Positions 61,851 through 64,000 of a stretch of 64,000 nucleotides of DNA are shown one piece after another (positions within the stretch are counted from its first letter, which is position 1; each line of letters opens with the position of its first letter). The translations under genes were made by a program, and so were the position numbers. The notes under the pieces were generated by a model. The model searched no databases. It saw only the letters and a program-made list of their open reading frames with translations, and was not told the origin of the DNA. The stretch spans positions 1-64,000 of the forward strand of contig CAZGFD010000008.1 of assembly GCA_964525045.1 (NCBI GenBank). Direction: 5' to 3'. This stretch comes from G020348185 sp964525045. Lineage in GTDB: Bacteria; Nitrospirota; Nitrospiria; Nitrospirales; UBA8639.

Positions 61851-62375
61851 TCAGTTCCTCGATATCGTGAGCCTGTTTTTCTCTATCTCCTCAAGATAGA
61901 CCTTCAACAAACTTCGGTTGACGGGACCAGGTGGAATTTCGACAAGGGATTGAACACACCGTTCCAATTCTTGATACACGTTGGTAAAGGCCCGCAACCG
62001 CGTGGTATGGTCCCCCTTCACGGCTGTAGGATCCTGAAAACTCCAATGGGCCTTGAGAGGGAGGCCTGGCCAAATCGGACAGGTTTCTGCCGCTGCGCGG
62101 TCACACACGGTAATCACAATATCAAGGTCTGAAAATTCGCCAGGAGCAAACTCCGCCCAGCTTTTGCTTCGAAGCCCGTCGGTGGAATGATGTAATGACG
62201 CCAGTAATTCAATCGCCAGAGGATTCACCTTGCCGGTAGGACGACTCCCGGCGCTATAAGCCAAAAATCTTGGATGTCCTAGTTTAGTAAGGATCGCCTC
62301 GGCCATAATGCTTCTGGCCGAATTGCCCGTGCACAGAAACAAGACTTTGATGGAATAAGCGTTCCTCTCTTTCAT
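61851..62375 (-). CDS. arsC: Arsenate reductase, low-molecular-weight phosphatase type
   Basis: 174 residues. The phosphatase loop VLFLCTGNSARSIMAEAIL gives the Cx5R motif, and VTVCDRAAAETCPIW supplies the two further redox cysteines of thioredoxin-coupled ArsC. Reduces arsenate to arsenite, which ACR3 then exports. The C-terminus is longer than in the S. aureus pI258 enzyme (about 131 residues). Start overlaps the arsR stop by ATGA. Confidence 0.93.
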   Translation of the reverse strand: MKERNAYSIKVLFLCTGNSARSIMAEAILTKLGHPRFLAYSAGSRPTGKVNPLAIELLASLHHSTDGLRSKSWAEFAPGEFSDLDIVITVCDRAAAETCPIWPGLPLKAHWSFQDPTAVKGDHTTRLRAFTNVYQELERCVQSLVEIPPGPVNRSLLKVYLEEIEKNRLTISRN

Positions 62376-62749
62376 GAGGCCTTCTCGCGCTTACGGGGCA
62401 AACAACAATGAGGCAGTTCGATAATACTGCATCGTTTTTTTTTGTCATCTCGAATACTGGCGAACTCGATTCGGCAACAGTCTTCCACCATGAAGCGAAT
62501 CAGATCGGTGAAAAATTCAAAGTTGGCACTGTAGATGATCGAACGGCCCTGACGGCGGGATCCTACTAATTTCGCATGGCTCATATGACCCAAGTGAAAA
62601 GACAGCGTGTTGTGAGGGATGTTCAGTGCTTCGCTCAATGTCCCGGCAGCAGCTCCCTCAGGGCCATACTCAACGAGCATTCGAAATACCCGCAACCGGG
62701 TATCCTGGGCGAGCGCATCGAAGGCAGCCAGTGCTTCTCTTATGTCCAT
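62372..62749 (-). CDS. arsR: ArsR/SmtB-family repressor
   Basis: 125 residues. Winged helix at about 5-90 (DALAQDTRLRVFRMLVEYGP, LSEALNIPHNTLSFHLGHM, LVGSRRQGRSIIYSANFE). C-terminal cysteines in VEDCCRI and LPHCCLP match the As(III)-sensing type with a C-terminal Cys pair rather than the alpha-3N CVC site. Binds operator DNA and releases it on As(III). First of the operon; its start codon is seven bases after the predicted -10 (see next entry). Confidence 0.92.
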   Translation of the reverse strand: MDIREALAAFDALAQDTRLRVFRMLVEYGPEGAAAGTLSEALNIPHNTLSFHLGHMSHAKLVGSRRQGRSIIYSANFEFFTDLIRFMVEDCCRIEFASIRDDKKKRCSIIELPHCCLPRKREKAS

Positions 62750-62751
62750 AT

Positions 62752-62784
62752 GTCCAGTATAATGGACTTATTGAAAAATGCCAA
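62752..62784 (-). promoter_or_regulatory. arsR promoter with operator and leaderless start
   Basis: Reverse strand: TTGGCA (-35, 62779-62784), 17 bases, TATACT (-10, 62756-62761). Transcription would start about seven bases on, at or beside the ATG at 62747-62749, so the mRNA is probably leaderless. An inverted repeat GTCCA-N6-TGGAC (62752-62767) overlaps the -10; a third GTCCA lies at 62744-62748 inside the start region. This is a good candidate ArsR operator. Confidence 0.8.
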
Positions 62785-62813
62785 GGGTTCCTGGATGTGC
62801 TCCTATCGTTGCT

Positions 62814-62955
62814 CCAATTGTGGAGCTAATTTCTCGAATCTCTGACCCTCAACCTTTAGCCCTGGATTGATTTGGTTTAATTGGCGAAACCCACACCTGC
62901 CGGGGAGGAAAAGGTTGGTTTCGGGATTTGATAAGGGCACGAAATTAAAAAGGAT
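62814..62955 (-). repeat. Block shared with 57848-57990
   Basis: Forward CCAATTGTGGAGCTAAT, later CGAATCTCTGACCC and AACCTTTAGCCCTGG. Reverse strand reads KVEGQRFEKLAPQLEQR and stops. Degenerate copy of the block near 57.85 kb, here upstream of the arsR promoter. Confidence 0.6.
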
Positions 62956-63286
62956 ATTTAACTGAGGACAAACATGGGAATTTAGCCTTCTTAGAATCTC
63001 CAAATCAAATGGTCATTTTTTCAAATCTTACAGTTACCGATAATCGTGGCTGGGGGACTAGAATTGGAACCTAAACCCTCAGATCCGAAATCGGAATCAA
63101 ACGAAGAGTGATCAATAATGGCTGAGTGCGATGGAGTATCATAATATTCCTTTGGACACAGGTTATTCCCTCTTTTCGTGTGTGATGGAGCATGATTCCG
63201 ACAGATCCCGAACCGGGAGTAGTTCTCGTAGGTTCCACGCCCCACCGGGAGATAACAAGTCACTCGCCTGACCACTCATTTCTTCA
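62956..63286. other. Gap between the ars operon and the RND gene
   Basis: About 330 bp. A reverse frame at 63021-63275 (YLPVGRGTYENYSRFGICRN, then LCPKEYYDTP) contains scattered cysteines but no clear zinc motif; it is not listed as a gene. No terminator recognised for the RND gene. Confidence 0.4.
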
Positions 63287-64000
63287 TCACACTTCCCCGG
63301 GGACGGGTTCTTTATCAAGGCCATCTTGTTCCTGGGATGGTTCGTAACTCCTAAGAAAAAACTTTTGGAAGTCCACGACAAGGAGGTAGAGACAAGGAAT
63401 GAGTATCAGCATGATGCCGGTGGCAAAGAGAATCCCGTACCCCAACGATATGGCCATGGGAATCATGAACCGAGCTTGACGAGAGGTTTCAAAAATCATG
63501 GGAGCGAGACCGCCAAATGTCGTCATGGTAGTAAGTAATATAGGTCGAAATCGCCGAACACCGGCTTGGACAATCGAGTCCAGGGCAGTGAAACCTTGGC
63601 GACGTTGGGTATTGGCGTAATCAATCATGATCAGGGAATCGTTGACCACCACTCCACCAAGCGCAATCATTCCCATCAGACTAATAATGCTAATGTTATA
63701 GCCCATAATCATATGGCCGATGATCGCGCCCACGACTCCAAACGGAATAGCGCCCATCACGATGATCGGCTGGAGATAACTACGAAAGGGAACAGCCAGG
63801 AGGACATAGATGACAATCAGAGCCAGAGTAGACCCATACAGAAAACTTTGAAGGGCATCTCGTAATTCCGCACGACGTCCTTCAAAACTAAAACTCAACC
63901 CGGGGTAGTCCTTGAGCAATTGGGGAAGAATCTCCGATTTCAGGGTAGTGAGAACCAAGTTGGTGTCTTTGATGGGTTGAACATTTGCCGTCACCGGTAC
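63287..64000 (-). CDS. RND-family efflux pump, C-terminal part
   Basis: At least 238 residues; the gene continues past the right edge. Seen: FLYGSTLALIVIYVLLAVPF, GVVGAIIGHMIMGYNISIIS, LMGMIALGGVVVNDSLIMID and RFRPILLTTMTTFGGLAPMI, which are the last membrane segments of an AcrB/CusA-like permease. It ends EPVPGEV. The class (metal or drug) cannot be told from this part. It lies downstream (in genome order) of the ars genes but is a separate unit. Confidence 0.9.
   Translation of the reverse strand, partial: VPVTANVQPIKDTNLVLTTLKSEILPQLLKDYPGLSFSFEGRRAELRDALQSFLYGSTLALIVIYVLLAVPFRSYLQPIIVMGAIPFGVVGAIIGHMIMGYNISIISLMGMIALGGVVVNDSLIMIDYANTQRRQGFTALDSIVQAGVRRFRPILLTTMTTFGGLAPMIFETSRQARFMIPMAISLGYGILFATGIMLILIPCLYLLVVDFQKFFLRSYEPSQEQDGLDKEPVPGEV

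Noticed and set aside
63021..63275. Reverse 84-residue frame with scattered cysteines
   Set aside because: Cysteines do not form a CxxC pair or known metal pattern; no good start signal. Might be a decayed zinc-ribbon gene, but that is not supportable.
1..64000. tRNA, rRNA, CRISPR arrays and prophage modules
   Set aside because: None were recognised by eye. No regularly spaced direct repeats of CRISPR type; the only repeats are the short tandem and interspersed ones listed.

Overview
The window is a chromosomal segment of an aerobic, Gram-negative-type bacterium. Lipoproteins, Sec signal peptides, BON-domain periplasmic proteins, an RND pump and a cbb3-like oxidase all point to an outer membrane and respiration. 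Base composition is close to half GC. The mix of many BON, CBS, PRC-barrel, dodecin and YtxH stress proteins with a fused cbb3-like oxidase resembles Nitrospirota (Nitrospira-type) genomes. That assignment is an inference from gene content, held with low confidence. No rRNA, tRNA, CRISPR array or phage module was found.

Layout. 0-0.9 kb is a gene graveyard: a DNA polymerase X 3' remnant fused to an IS256 transposase remnant, next to a short 5' remnant of a TPP-dependent oxidase whose intact relative lies at 25.1 kb. 1-10.2 kb carries small stress and envelope genes (PRC-barrel, CBS, nucleotidyltransferase, dodecin, Spy-like, cupin, BON), a cytochrome c peroxidase pseudogene with both haem sites destroyed, and an unlisted 50-residue metallothionein. 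10.8-24 kb carries membrane energetics and transport: NDH-2, a Ca2+/cation exchanger, SulP, a ligase-ACP-acyltransferase fusion followed by an FBT/BT1-type carrier, MgtC and a BCCT carrier. 24.4-33.1 kb carries central and respiratory metabolism: DUF2934, a pyruvate-oxidase-like TPP enzyme, a single-polypeptide CcoN-CcoO-dihaem oxidase with a small membrane partner, and glucose-6-phosphate dehydrogenase. 33.3-36.2 kb is a same-strand run of TatA, YtxH, three related coiled-coil proteins and a three-BON protein. 36.5-39.1 kb is a NarX/NarL-type sensor-regulator pair plus a second, convergent NarL regulator. 39.8-48.4 kb carries a histone-H1-like protein, small lipoproteins, MscS, TrkH-TrkA, a hidden DUF1328 gene and a DAACS symporter fused to a solute-binding domain. 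48.7-57.4 kb carries pyruvate kinase, a CBS protein and the overlapping aceE-aceF-lpd operon. 58.2-64 kb carries an FG-GAP propeller protein, an arsR-arsC-acr3 operon with a probably leaderless promoter, and the 3' end of an RND pump.

How it fits together. Pyruvate is a hub: pyruvate kinase makes it, the PDH complex makes acetyl-CoA from it, and the TPP oxidase-like enzyme may feed its electrons to quinone. NDH-2 and the cbb3-like oxidase form a short respiratory chain. The rest is largely envelope, osmotic and metal stress: Trk, MscS, BCCT, BON, CBS, metallothionein and ars.

The least explained material is intergenic. A degenerate repeat family occurs four times between 50 and 61 kb, another block occurs at 57.8 and 62.8 kb, and a shared inverted-repeat promoter motif occurs at 6.8 and 16.0 kb.
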